Assembly (NCBI GenBank): GCA_934230325.1
Contig: CAKQEP010000003.1
Coordinates: 1 to 64,000 of the forward strand
DNA: 64,000 nt
Reading direction: 5' to 3'
From: an uncultured Clostridia bacterium
GTDB taxonomy: Bacteria > Bacillota > Clostridia > Christensenellales > CAG-314
Part shown: positions 26,608 to 34,577 of the stretch, in pieces
How positions within the stretch are numbered: the first letter of the stretch is position 1
Layout: every line of letters begins with the position of its first letter
Made by a program: the position numbers and the translations under genes
Notes under the pieces: model-generated
Seen by the model: the letters and a program-made list of their open reading frames with translations, nothing else
What the model was told of the DNA's origin: nothing
The model's database searches: none

Positions 26608-27492
26608 CTATTCGGTAAAAATACTTATTTTGTGAATTTTCTTTTCGAGTTTTTTTGCCGTCGGCGTCGCGGCAAGACCGCCTTGCGACGTTTCTTTGAG
26701 TTCTGACGGCATTTTTTTGCCTACTTTATACATCGCTTCGATAATTTCGTCGGTGGGTATGTTTGCCGTCTGCCCCGCCAACGCCATATCCGCACTCGCA
26801 ACGGCGTTTGCCGCCTGACTTGCGTTGCGAAAACTGCAAGGCAACTGCACCAAACCCGCAACGGGATCGCAAACCAAACCCATACAGTTCATCAAGGCTA
26901 TGCCTACCGCGTTGGAACACATTTTGGGAGTTCCGCCCGCCATATATACCGCCGCAGCAGCCGCTATTGCCGCCGCTACGCCGCACTCCGCCTGACATCC
27001 GCCTTCCGCGCCGGATACGGTGGCGTTTGCGATAAAAATCGCGCCGAACCCGCTTGCAACGAGCAAAGCGTCAAGAACGTCTTTTTGCGCAAGATTGAGT
27101 TCTCGCGCCGTTTCGATAAGTACTGCGGGCAAAATTCCGCAACTTCCCGCCGTCGGCGCGGCGCATATACGCCCCATACTTGCGTTAACTTCGCAACAAG
27201 ACAACGCCATCGTCATAATATTGTTGAGATAACTGCCGCTCAACGTTTTTCCGCCGGCGTACCGCCCTTGTTTAAAACTCTGACCTTTGATAAAGTTGCC
27301 CGTCATTTCCAACGGTTGCATTATCGCCCGAGTCGCCGACGCAACCATCGTGTCGTAATGCTTTTGAAGTCTATGATAAACCTGTTCTTTGGTAAGGTCG
27401 CTCAAAAGCATTTCGTTGCGCAAAACCACCTCGTGAAGCGGTACGTTGAGTTTTTTTGCTTTGTCCAGCAACTCCGCCACGTTTTTATACAT
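26608..27492 (-). CDS. sdaAA: L-serine dehydratase, iron-sulfur-dependent, alpha subunit
   Basis: 294 aa. With the beta subunit it deaminates L-serine to pyruvate and ammonia. The catalytic/cluster region has APTAGSCGILPAV and later conserved cysteines in KMCSNAVG, NCMGLVCDPVAGLVQLPC; three of these ligate the oxygen-labile [4Fe-4S] cluster. The two-subunit arrangement is that of Clostridia and Bacilli rather than the fused SdaA of enterobacteria. Its start overlaps the end of sdaAB by 8 bases, indicating translational coupling. Confidence 0.95.
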   Translation of the reverse strand: MYKNVAELLDKAKKLNVPLHEVVLRNEMLLSDLTKEQVYHRLQKHYDTMVASATRAIMQPLEMTGNFIKGQSFKQGRYAGGKTLSGSYLNNIMTMALSCCEVNASMGRICAAPTAGSCGILPAVLIETARELNLAQKDVLDALLVASGFGAIFIANATVSGAEGGCQAECGVAAAIAAAAAVYMAGGTPKMCSNAVGIALMNCMGLVCDPVAGLVQLPCSFRNASQAANAVASADMALAGQTANIPTDEIIEAMYKVGKKMPSELKETSQGGLAATPTAKKLEKKIHKISIFTE

Positions 27493-28207
27493 TTGTCGCC
27501 TCCCTGTCTCGCAACGAGTTTGTTTCCTGCTGCTCCTCTTTGTCGGAAAAATTGAGTATTCTGACGTCTCGTATCCCGTCCAACTGCATCAAAAGATTTT
27601 TTAGGTGCGTCGGTACGATATCGTCGGTTTCTATTATCGTCGTCGCGCTCTGACCTTTGACTTGACGCGACAACCGCATAACCGCAATATTTATGCCCTG
27701 CCACGCAAGCAACTGCGTTATGCTGCTTATCACGCCCTTTTGGTCAACTTGATTTATCAGAATCGTGGGAGACTCGGCGTACAACTCGGTGGGTACTCCG
27801 TTGATTTTTGTGACCACTATCCTGCCGCCCCCGATACTGCTGCCCACGACGGTGGTGCGTGAACCGTCGTTGCAATAAAAAGTAATTTTGCAACTGTTTT
27901 CGTACTGCTCGTTTAGGTCGATTTCATAAAAACGGTAGATAAGTTTGCGCGCGTCGGCGTACCTGTAAGAGTCGGATATTCTTTCGTCGTCTTCAAAAAA
28001 ACCCATGACGCCGGCAAGCAACGCCCTGTCCGTGCCGTGCCCCGCTCCCGTCTTTGCAAAACTGCCGGACAATCCGAACGCAACTTTGCCAAATGGCTTT
28101 TCACAAATTTCCGCCGCTATGCGCGCAAGACGAGCCGCCCCCGCCGTGTGAGAACTGCTCGGTCCCGTCATTATCGGTCCGATAACGTCAAAAACGCTTA
28201 TGTCCAT
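27485..28207 (-). CDS. sdaAB: L-serine dehydratase, beta subunit, with ACT domain
   Basis: 240 aa. The N-terminal part holds the serine-binding motif GPSSSHTAGAARLA, and GLSGSFAKTGAGHGTD; the C-terminal 75 residues form an ACT domain (INQVDQKGVISSITQLLAWQGINIAVMRL is its typical pattern), which senses serine. Transcribed first, followed by sdaAA with overlapping ends. GGAG precedes the ATG. A small hairpin plus T run lies immediately upstream. Confidence 0.95.
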   Translation of the reverse strand: MDISVFDVIGPIMTGPSSSHTAGAARLARIAAEICEKPFGKVAFGLSGSFAKTGAGHGTDRALLAGVMGFFEDDERISDSYRYADARKLIYRFYEIDLNEQYENSCKITFYCNDGSRTTVVGSSIGGGRIVVTKINGVPTELYAESPTILINQVDQKGVISSITQLLAWQGINIAVMRLSRQVKGQSATTIIETDDIVPTHLKNLLMQLDGIRDVRILNFSDKEEQQETNSLRDREATNV

Positions 28208-28221
28208 AGTTTTTTCTCCAT

Positions 28222-28240
28222 AAAAAAGGCTGACGCCTCA
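28222..28240 (-). terminator. Possible weak terminator upstream of sdaAB
   Basis: Minus strand AGGC-GTCA-GCCT followed by TTTTTT directly before the sdaAB ribosome site. It may end transcripts from the glycosylase gene or attenuate read-through into sdaAB; the stem is only 4-5 pairs. A second inverted repeat (TGCGCAAAA/TTTTGCGCA) lies at about 28337-28356 without a T run. Confidence 0.3.
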
Positions 28241-28367
28241 AAAAAAAGGATTTTTTTGAATTATAACACCACTTAAAACAAAATACAACTTTTTATAGCC
28301 TTATTTTTGGGATTGCGCGGCGTTTTTTTAGGTTGACTGCGCAAAAAATTTTGCGCAACCGCAGTTT

Positions 28368-28859
28368 TTACCGCTTTACGCTATTTGTTGCGTAAGGTTT
28401 TAACGCTTTTATCCACTCGTTTTGGTCAAATCTTGCGTTGGCGGGGCTTGTTGAAGGCAATTTTGTCGCCGCCAAACAATCGGGAAAATATTTGCGGTAC
28501 AACTCGAAACTTTTTGTTCCGTTGCAAAAAACCGCTTGTATATTGCTTTTTTTGAGCAAACCGCTTACGTCCGCTATCTGCTCCGCCTTTATGCTGTCGT
28601 CACTGCTACCCTTTATCCTGCACTTGTACACCACGTCCCACAACGCAACGCCGTTGTCCGCCAAAAACTTCCTTTTTGACTCGACGTCGTACTCTATTTG
28701 ACAACAAAATATCTTGCCCATCGTACTCCAGAATCTGTTTTGTTTGTTTCCGTAAAAAAAGCCTTGCTCCCGACTTTTGACCGACGGAAAACTCCCCAAA
28801 ACGAGAATTTTGCTGTTTTTGTCCCAAAACGGCTCAAAGCCGCAAAAAATCTGCTCCAT
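28368..28859 (-). CDS. DNA-deoxyinosine (hypoxanthine) glycosylase, UDG superfamily
   Basis: 163 aa. The N-terminal block LGSFPSVKSREQGFFYG with the following NRFWSTMGK is the signature of the hypoxanthine-DNA glycosylase group of the uracil-DNA glycosylase superfamily, which removes deaminated adenine (and sometimes uracil) from DNA. A second motif, LPSTSPAN, stands near the C-terminus where the family has its DNA-intercalating loop. The frame is open to 28940, but homology begins at MEQIFCGF (28859), with GGGG 6 bases before it. Confidence 0.85.
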   Translation of the reverse strand: MEQIFCGFEPFWDKNSKILVLGSFPSVKSREQGFFYGNKQNRFWSTMGKIFCCQIEYDVESKRKFLADNGVALWDVVYKCRIKGSSDDSIKAEQIADVSGLLKKSNIQAVFCNGTKSFELYRKYFPDCLAATKLPSTSPANARFDQNEWIKALKPYATNSVKR

Positions 28860-28943
28860 AATCCCCGTATTTTTTCTTTGCGTTTTTTCTTTTGTAAAAT
28901 ATCGTCGTTTGCTTTTTGATGTTTGCTCGTTTTGCCGCAAAAT

Positions 28944-28982
28944 TTACGGACGCCTTTTTAAGACGTCCGTACTCGATAAAAA
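28944..28982 (-). terminator. Weak terminator of purA
   Basis: ACGGACG (28946-28952) and CGTCCGT (28974-28980) form a stem right after the purA stop; the trailing sequence AAATTTT has only a short T run, so efficiency may be low. Confidence 0.45.
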
Positions 28983-28985
28983 AGT

Positions 28986-30254
28986 TTATTTTGCTATGCT
29001 GTCCCTGTCCGGTCCTACGCCGACGTAAGTAACTTTGACGTCGGTAAACTCTTGAATAAGTTTAAGGTAGTTTTTGGCATTTTGCGGCAAATCTTCTATT
29101 TTGCGAATTTTGGTGGTGTCGCATTTCCAACCGTCAACTTGCTTGTAAATCGGTTTGACTCTGTACATATCTTTTGTGGTGGGAATATAATCGATTTCCT
29201 TCCCGTCCAAAGTGTAGCCGACGCATACCTTTATCGTATCAAACGAGTCGAGTTTGTCTATTTTGCAAACGGCAATGTCGGTATATCCGTTTACCTGCGC
29301 TCCGTACCTAACGACCGGCAAGTCCAACCAACCGAGTCTACGCGCTCTGCCCGTGCGCGCGCCAAATTCGTCGTCGACTTTTTCGCCGCTGCCTCTAAAC
29401 GCGCTCGCTTCTTCGTCGCCCATCTCCGTCGGGAACGGTCCGTTGCCTACCGCGCTGCTAAACGCCTTTATTACGCCTATTACGTTGCTGACGCTTTTTA
29501 TCGGAACGCCCGCAGACGCACACGCGTACGCCGCCGTCGGGTTGCTACTCGTCACGTTGGGGTAGATGCCCAAATCCAAATCTTTCATTGCGCCCAACTG
29601 CCCTTCAAAAAGAATGTCCTTGTTTTGTTTGAGAGCGTCGTGAATAAAGCCGACAGGCTCGACTATCCGTTTGCCCAAAACCTTTGCCCATTCCTCGCAC
29701 TTTGCAAAAATTTCTTCCGTGCTGACGGGCGCGCAGTCAAAGGCGGAAAGTTCCTTGTTTATCATAGGCAAAACGGTGTTGAGCCGCTCTTTGCAGTAGT
29801 CGAGGTCGAGCAAATCTTCCATACGCAAGGCTATACGACGCGCACGGTCGGCATAAGCGTATGCAATACCGCGTTTTGTGCTTCCTACGCCGCTTTTGGT
29901 GCGCTCAAACGCCGTGTCCAACGTCACGTGGTAGGGCATTAGTATGGTCGCTTTGCCGCTGACGTACATACGAGAAACGTCAACGCCTTTGCTTTCTATT
30001 TCTGCAATTTCCTTAATAAGTTCGTCAGGGTTTATCACCATACCCGTACCGGCAAGCACGCTGCACTTTTTGTAAAATATTCCGCAAGGAACAAGATGCA
30101 GTTTAAATACTCCGTTTTGGTTGACTACGGTATGCCCCGCATTGTCACCGCCTTGATAGCGAACTATCAAGTCCATGTCCTGCGCAAGATAATCAACTAT
30201 TTTGCCTTTGCCTTCGTCACCCCATTGTCCTCCGACAACGATTTTTACCGCCAT
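28986..30254 (-). CDS. purA: Adenylosuccinate synthetase
   Basis: 422 aa, standard length. Joins IMP and aspartate using GTP, the first committed step to AMP. The P-loop GGQWGDEGKGKIVD is at residues 8-21, and GDNAGHTVV, the IMP-binding STKRG-type segment GSTKRGIAYAYADR and the C-terminal NKxD-like block IAVCKIDKLDS are visible. GGAGG precedes the ATG. It follows yerC and its terminator, so it has its own promoter, which I could not pick out with certainty. Confidence 0.97.
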   Translation of the reverse strand: MAVKIVVGGQWGDEGKGKIVDYLAQDMDLIVRYQGGDNAGHTVVNQNGVFKLHLVPCGIFYKKCSVLAGTGMVINPDELIKEIAEIESKGVDVSRMYVSGKATILMPYHVTLDTAFERTKSGVGSTKRGIAYAYADRARRIALRMEDLLDLDYCKERLNTVLPMINKELSAFDCAPVSTEEIFAKCEEWAKVLGKRIVEPVGFIHDALKQNKDILFEGQLGAMKDLDLGIYPNVTSSNPTAAYACASAGVPIKSVSNVIGVIKAFSSAVGNGPFPTEMGDEEASAFRGSGEKVDDEFGARTGRARRLGWLDLPVVRYGAQVNGYTDIAVCKIDKLDSFDTIKVCVGYTLDGKEIDYIPTTKDMYRVKPIYKQVDGWKCDTTKIRKIEDLPQNAKNYLKLIQEFTDVKVTYVGVGPDRDSIAK

Positions 30255-30285
30255 AATAAACCTCCGTATTAAATAATCTAACCAA

Positions 30286-30323
30286 CTAAAAAAAGCATAG
30301 ACGGTTTGTATCTATGCTTTAAA
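30286..30323 (-). terminator. Terminator of yerC
   Basis: AAAGCATAGA and TCTATGCTTT flank a 9-base loop; on the minus strand the hairpin is followed by a T run. It stands between yerC and purA. Confidence 0.75.
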
Positions 30324-30437
30324 AGCGTCGTCAATGCCGACGGGTTTTGCGTTTGTATAAAATTGTTTGCGCCCTAAATACATAGTACGTCCCCTTACGC
30401 CTTTATTTTACCACATTACAGCAAAAACTCAAAACGT

Positions 30438-30725
30438 TTAACGCTGTTTTTTTGGCAAAATAAATTTTTTGTAACCTTCGCCGTACTGCAAACTGCGACT
30501 CACGCGTGAAAGCGTTGCGCTGCTTATATCGGTTTTTTCGATAATCTGCAAGTACGTTTCCCCTTCCGTAAGAAGGCGCGCTGCGCGAACGCGTTGAGCC
30601 ATTTGCTCGACTTCCTTTTTGGTACACAAATCTTCCAGCAAGTCGATGCAGTCTTGCTTTGTTTTGAGTTTAAGCAACAATTCGCACAATTCGTCAATCA
30701 TTGCGTCCCTATCGGATTTGTTCAT
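30438..30725 (-). CDS. YerC/YecD TrpR-like regulator
   Basis: 95 aa, the usual length of the YerC family related to the trp repressor. The helix-turn-helix is TYLQIIEKTDISSATLSRVSRSLQYG, preceded by KKEVEQMAQRVRAARLLTEG. DNA target and ligand are not known for most members. The frame is open upstream to 30854 with a basic run, but GAGGAGG lies just before the ATG at 30725 and the family N-terminus matches that start. A promoter at 30881-30909 gives a long leader of about 150 nt. Confidence 0.9.
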   Translation of the reverse strand: MNKSDRDAMIDELCELLLKLKTKQDCIDLLEDLCTKKEVEQMAQRVRAARLLTEGETYLQIIEKTDISSATLSRVSRSLQYGEGYKKFILPKKQR

Positions 30726-30880
30726 GTTAACCTCCTCGCTTTTGTCTTTTGTTTTGCAAAAATACTTTTGGTCGAGATGCCTTTGCATTCGCAATCCGTT
30801 TTTGCGGTCGTCGGACCAACTCAACCGACGGCGGCGCGGTTTATTACGCGACATATTCCGCCGCTACTTTAAACAAGCAC

Positions 30881-30909
30881 ATTGTAGCACAAGTATATTT
30901 TTTTGGCAA
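30881..30909 (-). promoter_or_regulatory. Promoter of yerC
   Basis: Minus strand TTGCCA (30904-30909), 17 bases, TACAAT (30881-30886). Confidence 0.6.
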
Positions 30910-30941
30910 TAGAACAACCGACAAATGTAGACAAAATCTTT

Positions 30942-31016
30942 TTTTTGCGGGATACGCCTCGCAAAAAGACGAAAAAAAACCGCAAAAAAACGAACTCGAA
31001 ACAAATATCGAGTCCG
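30942..31016 (-). terminator. Terminators of the ribosomal protein operon
   Basis: GGACTCGA/TCGAGTTCG (30991-31016, one mismatch) ends in a T run on the minus strand 20 bases past rplL. A second hairpin with TTTTTGCG/CGCAAAAA arms lies at 30942-30966. Together they separate rplL from yerC; no rpoB follows. Confidence 0.75.
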
Positions 31017-31036
31017 TTTTTGTGTTTTGCTTAAAG

Positions 31037-31408
31037 TTATTTAAGTTCCACCGTTGCGCCGGCTTCCTTAATTTTTGCTGCCATTTGCTCGGCAACTTCT
31101 TTGGGTTGTGCTTCCTTGATGGTAGCGGGTGCTTTTTCAACAAGGTTTTTAGCGTCAACGAGACCAAGTCCGGTGAGTTCGCGGATAACTTTGATAACGC
31201 CGATTTTGTTTGCGCCGACTTCCTTAAGAACGACGTCAAACTCCGTCTTTTCTTCTGCGGGAGCAGCGGCTGCGGCTGCGGGGCCTGCTACGACGGCGGT
31301 TGCTGCGGCGGATACGCCGAATTCGGTTTCGATTGCTTTAACCAACTCGTTGAGTTCCAGAACGGTCATGGTTTTGATTTCTTCTATAAATTTTTGAATG
31401 TCTGCCAT
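31037..31408 (-). CDS. rplL: 50S ribosomal protein L7/L12
   Basis: 123 aa. The stalk protein that recruits translation factors. The N-terminal dimerisation region (MADIQKFIEEIKTM), the flexible Ala-rich hinge (AAAAAPAEE) and the C-terminal factor-binding domain (GANKIGVIKVIRELTGLGL) are all clear. Last gene of the operon. Confidence 0.98.
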   Translation of the reverse strand: MADIQKFIEEIKTMTVLELNELVKAIETEFGVSAAATAVVAGPAAAAAAPAEEKTEFDVVLKEVGANKIGVIKVIRELTGLGLVDAKNLVEKAPATIKEAQPKEVAEQMAAKIKEAGATVELK

Positions 31409-31488
31409 TTTTTTAATCTCCTTTTAATAATTTTTTTGGGCTAAGCAGTCGCCCTACGATATTTTTTGTTTGTTTGCGCAAAAAAATT

Positions 31489-31980
31489 TTACGCTTGTTG
31501 TTTGTCCGCAATTGCTTTGAGCGCGATTGCAAGACCTTGTACGGGCGCGTTGAGAACGTTTGCCAGCATACCCAACAAAACGGGTTTTGCGGGAATCTTA
31601 GCCATCGTTTCTACCGTCTTGGCGTCGATAAATTCACCGTTCATCATACCGCACTTGATTTTCATCGTGGGATTTTTGTCTACGTTTTCCTTTGTCGTCT
31701 TTGCGGGCGCGATTTCGTCGTCGTAAGAAAAAGCGACTGCCGTCGGTCCGTTTAACGCTTCGTCAAACTTGTCGTATCCCAACTCGTTGAGGGCGATGCG
31801 GAAAAGAGTGTTTTTGTGTACGCCGTACTCTACGTTTGCAGTCCTAAACGCTTTGCGCATAACGGTGTCGTTTTCTACCGTCAAACCTTTGTAATCGACT
31901 ATCACAAACGCTTTTGCGCGGCTGACCTTATCTTTGAGTTGGTCGATAACTACTCTCTTTGCTTCTTGGTTTGGTCTCAT
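31489..31980 (-). CDS. rplJ: 50S ribosomal protein L10
   Basis: 163 aa. Anchors L7/L12 dimers to the 50S stalk. The N-terminal rRNA-binding part shows MRPNQEAKRVVIDQLKDKV and FVIVDYKGLTV, and the C-terminal helix for L7/L12 binding ends ALKAIADKQQA. AGGAGG precedes the ATG. It is preceded by an L10-type leader with an attenuator, through which the L10-L12 complex represses its own synthesis in related bacteria. Confidence 0.98.
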   Translation of the reverse strand: MRPNQEAKRVVIDQLKDKVSRAKAFVIVDYKGLTVENDTVMRKAFRTANVEYGVHKNTLFRIALNELGYDKFDEALNGPTAVAFSYDDEIAPAKTTKENVDKNPTMKIKCGMMNGEFIDAKTVETMAKIPAKPVLLGMLANVLNAPVQGLAIALKAIADKQQA

Positions 31981-32043
31981 TTGTTTACCTCCTTTTTTTA
32001 TTTTTGCGGGGGTGACCTTAGTATTAGTAATGGTTTCCCCTTA

Positions 32044-32160
32044 TAAAAAACCCTTGTACCGATAGCACAAGGGAAAAAAGACTGTTTTAAAAAAAGTCCG
32101 TTTTGCTTGCGCTCGGCGAGATTTACCTTTGCACTCGCTGTCTTTGCTCAAGGGTTTGAT
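32044..32160 (-). promoter_or_regulatory. L10 leader and attenuator upstream of rplJ
   Basis: The minus-strand RNA has GACAGCGAGTGCAAAGG and CTCGCCGAG, the kind of kink-turn-flanked helices bound by the L10(L12) complex in other Bacillota, around 32107-32145. About 60 bases later the perfect hairpin CCCTTGT/ACAAGGG (32051-32073) is followed by TTTTTT. The arrangement fits L10-controlled termination between rplA and rplJ. Consensus helices are inferred by eye. Confidence 0.65.
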
Positions 32161-32193
32161 ATTTTGTTGTTTGATGGTTTTGTTTTGTCGGCG

Positions 32194-32880
32194 TTAGTTG
32201 GCTTTGTAGTTGACTTTTACGCCCGGTCCCATCGTGGTGGCAATAGTAACGCTCTTGATATATGTGCCTTTTGCCGCGGCGGGCTTTGCTTTTACTATTG
32301 CGTCCATAATGGTGTTGAAGTTTTCCTGCAGTTTGTCCTTACCAAAGGATTTTTTGCCGAATATAACGTGGCAGATAGAAGTTTTGTCTACTCTGTACTC
32401 TACTTTACCTGCTTTGACGTCGCTTATCGCTTTTGCAATGTCCGTAGTGACCGTGCCGCTCTTGGGGTTGGGCATCAAGCCTTTAGGTCCCAACAACTTA
32501 CCGATACGACCGACCAAACCCATCATGTCGGGAGTGGTGATACATACGTCAAAGTCAAACCAACCGCCTTGAATTTTTGCTACTACGTCTTCTGCGCCTA
32601 CAAAGTCTGCGCCTGCAGCCGTCGCTTCGTCGGCTTTTGCGCCCTTTGCGATGACGAGTACGCGCACCGTTTTGCCCGTACCGTTGGGAAGAACCACTAC
32701 GCCTCTGACCTGTTGGTCTGCGTGACGGGTGTCAACGCCTAATCTCACGTGCAACTCCATAGTTTCGTCAAACTTTGCTTTGCCCGTGTCGATAGCGATT
32801 TGAATTGCTTCCGCCGTTTCGTAAGCCTTTGTTTTGTCGAAGGATTTTAAACTGTCGATATATTTTTTTCCGCCTGTCAT
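32194..32880 (-). CDS. rplA: 50S ribosomal protein L1
   Basis: 228 aa. The L1 stalk protein; it often represses its own operon. Visible: HVRLGVDTRHADQQVRG near the N-terminus, the central GLVGRIGKLLGPKGLMPNPKSGTV block that binds RNA, and a C-terminal GPGVKVNY. Eleven bases after rplK. Confidence 0.98.
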   Translation of the reverse strand: MTGGKKYIDSLKSFDKTKAYETAEAIQIAIDTGKAKFDETMELHVRLGVDTRHADQQVRGVVVLPNGTGKTVRVLVIAKGAKADEATAAGADFVGAEDVVAKIQGGWFDFDVCITTPDMMGLVGRIGKLLGPKGLMPNPKSGTVTTDIAKAISDVKAGKVEYRVDKTSICHVIFGKKSFGKDKLQENFNTIMDAIVKAKPAAAKGTYIKSVTIATTMGPGVKVNYKAN

Positions 32881-32891
32881 GTCAATCCTCC

Positions 32892-33317
32892 TTAGTCAAC
32901 CACTTCTACGCCCATGCTGCGGGCAGTACCCGCCACCATGCTGCATGCGGTTTCTATACTTGCTGCGTTGAGGTCTACCATTTTGAGTTTTGCAATTTCC
33001 TCAACTTGAGCCTTTGTGATTTTTGCAACCTTAGTTTTGTTGGGGGTTGCGCTTGCGGACTCTATGTTGCACGCCTTTTTGATAAGCACTGCCGCAGGGG
33101 GAGTCTTTAATACAAAGGTAAAAGATCTGTCTTGATAAATAGTGACGATAACGGGAATGATAAGTCCCGCTTTATCCTGCGTCTTTGCGTTGAATTCCTT
33201 AGTAAAACCGGGTATGTTGATACCGTGAGGTCCTAACGCAGAGCCGACGGGAGGCGCCGGCGTCGCTTTGCCGGCGGGCAGTTGAAGTTTAACAACCGCA
33301 GTAACTTTTTTTGCCAT
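32892..33317 (-). CDS. rplK: 50S ribosomal protein L11
   Basis: 141 aa. Part of the GTPase-associated centre. N-terminal VKLQLPAGKATPAPPVGSALG with the Pro-rich loop contacted by thiostrepton-type antibiotics, then GINIPGFTKEFN, and a C-terminal RNA-binding domain ending MVAGTARSMGVEVV. Confidence 0.98.
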   Translation of the reverse strand: MAKKVTAVVKLQLPAGKATPAPPVGSALGPHGINIPGFTKEFNAKTQDKAGLIIPVIVTIYQDRSFTFVLKTPPAAVLIKKACNIESASATPNKTKVAKITKAQVEEIAKLKMVDLNAASIETACSMVAGTARSMGVEVVD

Positions 33318-33384
33318 AATTCTCCTATATTTTTTGTGGTTTTAGTGGGCGCAGAAATATTTACGCCCTCCCACTTTTAGCAAA

Positions 33385-33915
33385 CTATTTTAATAATTCG
33401 ATTTGGTTAAAATCCATATCGACGGCGGTTTCGCGACCGAACATGCTGAGCATAAGCCCCGCTTTGCGGTGCAAATTATCCACCGATTTGACAACGCCGA
33501 TAAGCCCTTCAAACGGTCCGTAAATTACCTTTACGTTGTCCCCGACGTTAACGTCCATATTGTCGGAAACGTCTTCCAGCCTCAAACGCTTGACTTCTTC
33601 CTCTTCCAAAGGCCACGCCTTGCCCTGCGGACCGACAAAACCGGTCACGCCGCGCGTCGTGTAGGTGAGCATATACCACAATTGAGAGGAATAAACAAGT
33701 TTGACAAAAACGTAGCAGGGCATAATTTTGGTTTCCACCGCTTTCTTTTTGCCGTTTTTTTCCTCTATCGTCTGTTCCGTCGGGATTTTTATGTCAAGTA
33801 TTTGGTCTTGCAGATTGTTGTTTTCTATCATCTGCTCGAGATTTGCCTTGACTATATTTTCATACCCGCTGTAAGTATGCAAAATATACCATTTTGCTTG
33901 CTCTGTTTCGCCCAT
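33385..33915 (-). CDS. nusG: Transcription elongation/antitermination factor NusG
   Basis: 176 aa. N-terminal NGN domain (WYILHTYSGYENIVKANLE, then PCYVFVKLVY and TRGVTGFVGPQGK) that binds RNA polymerase; C-terminal KOW domain (VGDNVKVIYGPFEGLIGVV) that binds Rho or S10. Since rho is also in this window, the two may work together in termination. GAGGA precedes the ATG. Confidence 0.98.
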   Translation of the reverse strand: MGETEQAKWYILHTYSGYENIVKANLEQMIENNNLQDQILDIKIPTEQTIEEKNGKKKAVETKIMPCYVFVKLVYSSQLWYMLTYTTRGVTGFVGPQGKAWPLEEEEVKRLRLEDVSDNMDVNVGDNVKVIYGPFEGLIGVVKSVDNLHRKAGLMLSMFGRETAVDMDFNQIELLK

Positions 33916-33950
33916 TTTGTCCTCGATAACCTCGATAATGCAACGCTAAA

Positions 33951-34166
33951 TCAGCCTACCAGCAAATCAAGTAATGCCGATAAACCGACGTCGACTGCCG
34001 TCGTAAACGCCGTAAATACGACGACGACTGCCAGCACTATGCCCATGTTCTGCATGACCGTAGCAAAGGTAGGCCAAGTAACTTTTTTGAGTTCTGACCC
34101 GCTCTTGCTTAAAAACGTACCAAGACGGTTTTTCTTTTTGGGTTTGTCCGTTTTGTTTTTTGCCAT
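33951..34166 (-). CDS. secE: Preprotein translocase subunit SecE
   Basis: 71 aa, a short single-helix SecE as in Gram-positives. Basic N-terminus, the conserved cytoplasmic amphipathic segment SELKKVTWPTFATVMQN, then one membrane helix (about 41-65). Holds SecY together in the Sec channel. Confidence 0.95.
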   Translation of the reverse strand: MAKNKTDKPKKKNRLGTFLSKSGSELKKVTWPTFATVMQNMGIVLAVVVVFTAFTTAVDVGLSALLDLLVG

Positions 34167-34207
34167 TTTGAGTGCCTCCCCGACTTTAATAAAAAGTTGA
34201 TTTAAGA

Positions 34208-34375
34208 CTACTTTGCTTCCTTATGCGCAGTGTGTTTTTTGCAGAAGGGGCAATATTTGTTCAACTCTAATCTGTCGGTCGTATTCTTTTTGTTTTTGTA
34301 ACCGTCATAGTTGCGTTGTTTGCATTCCGTACAGGCCAAAGTAATTTTAACTCTGTTGCCTTTTGCATTTGCCAT
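34208..34375 (-). CDS. rpmG: 50S ribosomal protein L33
   Basis: 55 aa; too short for most gene callers' tracks but clear. It starts MANAKGNRVKITLACTEC, contains RNYDGYKNKKNTTDRLE, and ends CPFCKKHTAHKEAK. Two CxxC pairs (CTEC, CPFC) mean it is the zinc-binding form. AGAGG lies 7 bases before the ATG. First gene of the rpmG-secE-nusG-rplKAJL operon, the usual order in Bacillota. Confidence 0.97.
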   Translation of the reverse strand: MANAKGNRVKITLACTECKQRNYDGYKNKKNTTDRLELNKYCPFCKKHTAHKEAK

Positions 34376-34432
34376 AGTAAAACCTCTTGTTTTTTAGCAC
34401 AAAAATTTACACCCCTTTAAGAGTGCTTGAAT

Positions 34433-34461
34433 ATATTAGCACACCTCGACGGGCTTGTCAA
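34433..34461 (-). promoter_or_regulatory. Promoter of the rpmG-secE-nusG-rplKAJL operon
   Basis: Minus strand TTGACA (34456-34461), 17 bases, TAATAT (34433-34438). A short inverted repeat GTGCT/AGCAC (34423-34427, 34438-34442) overlaps the -10 region. Confidence 0.8.
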
Positions 34462-34577
34462 TCGTTTTTTGCATTTTTGTTGAAATAGTTTTTGTAAGAA
34501 TTGCTTTTTGTTTCGCCCGCCCTTTTTGCGACGGTATAAGACGGCGGCGTTTTGCGCGGTCTTGACGTCGCGCTCGG

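Noticed and set aside
30726..30854. 43-residue basic extension of the YerC-like protein
   Set aside because: No ribosome site; the family N-terminus begins at 30725 after GAGGAGG.
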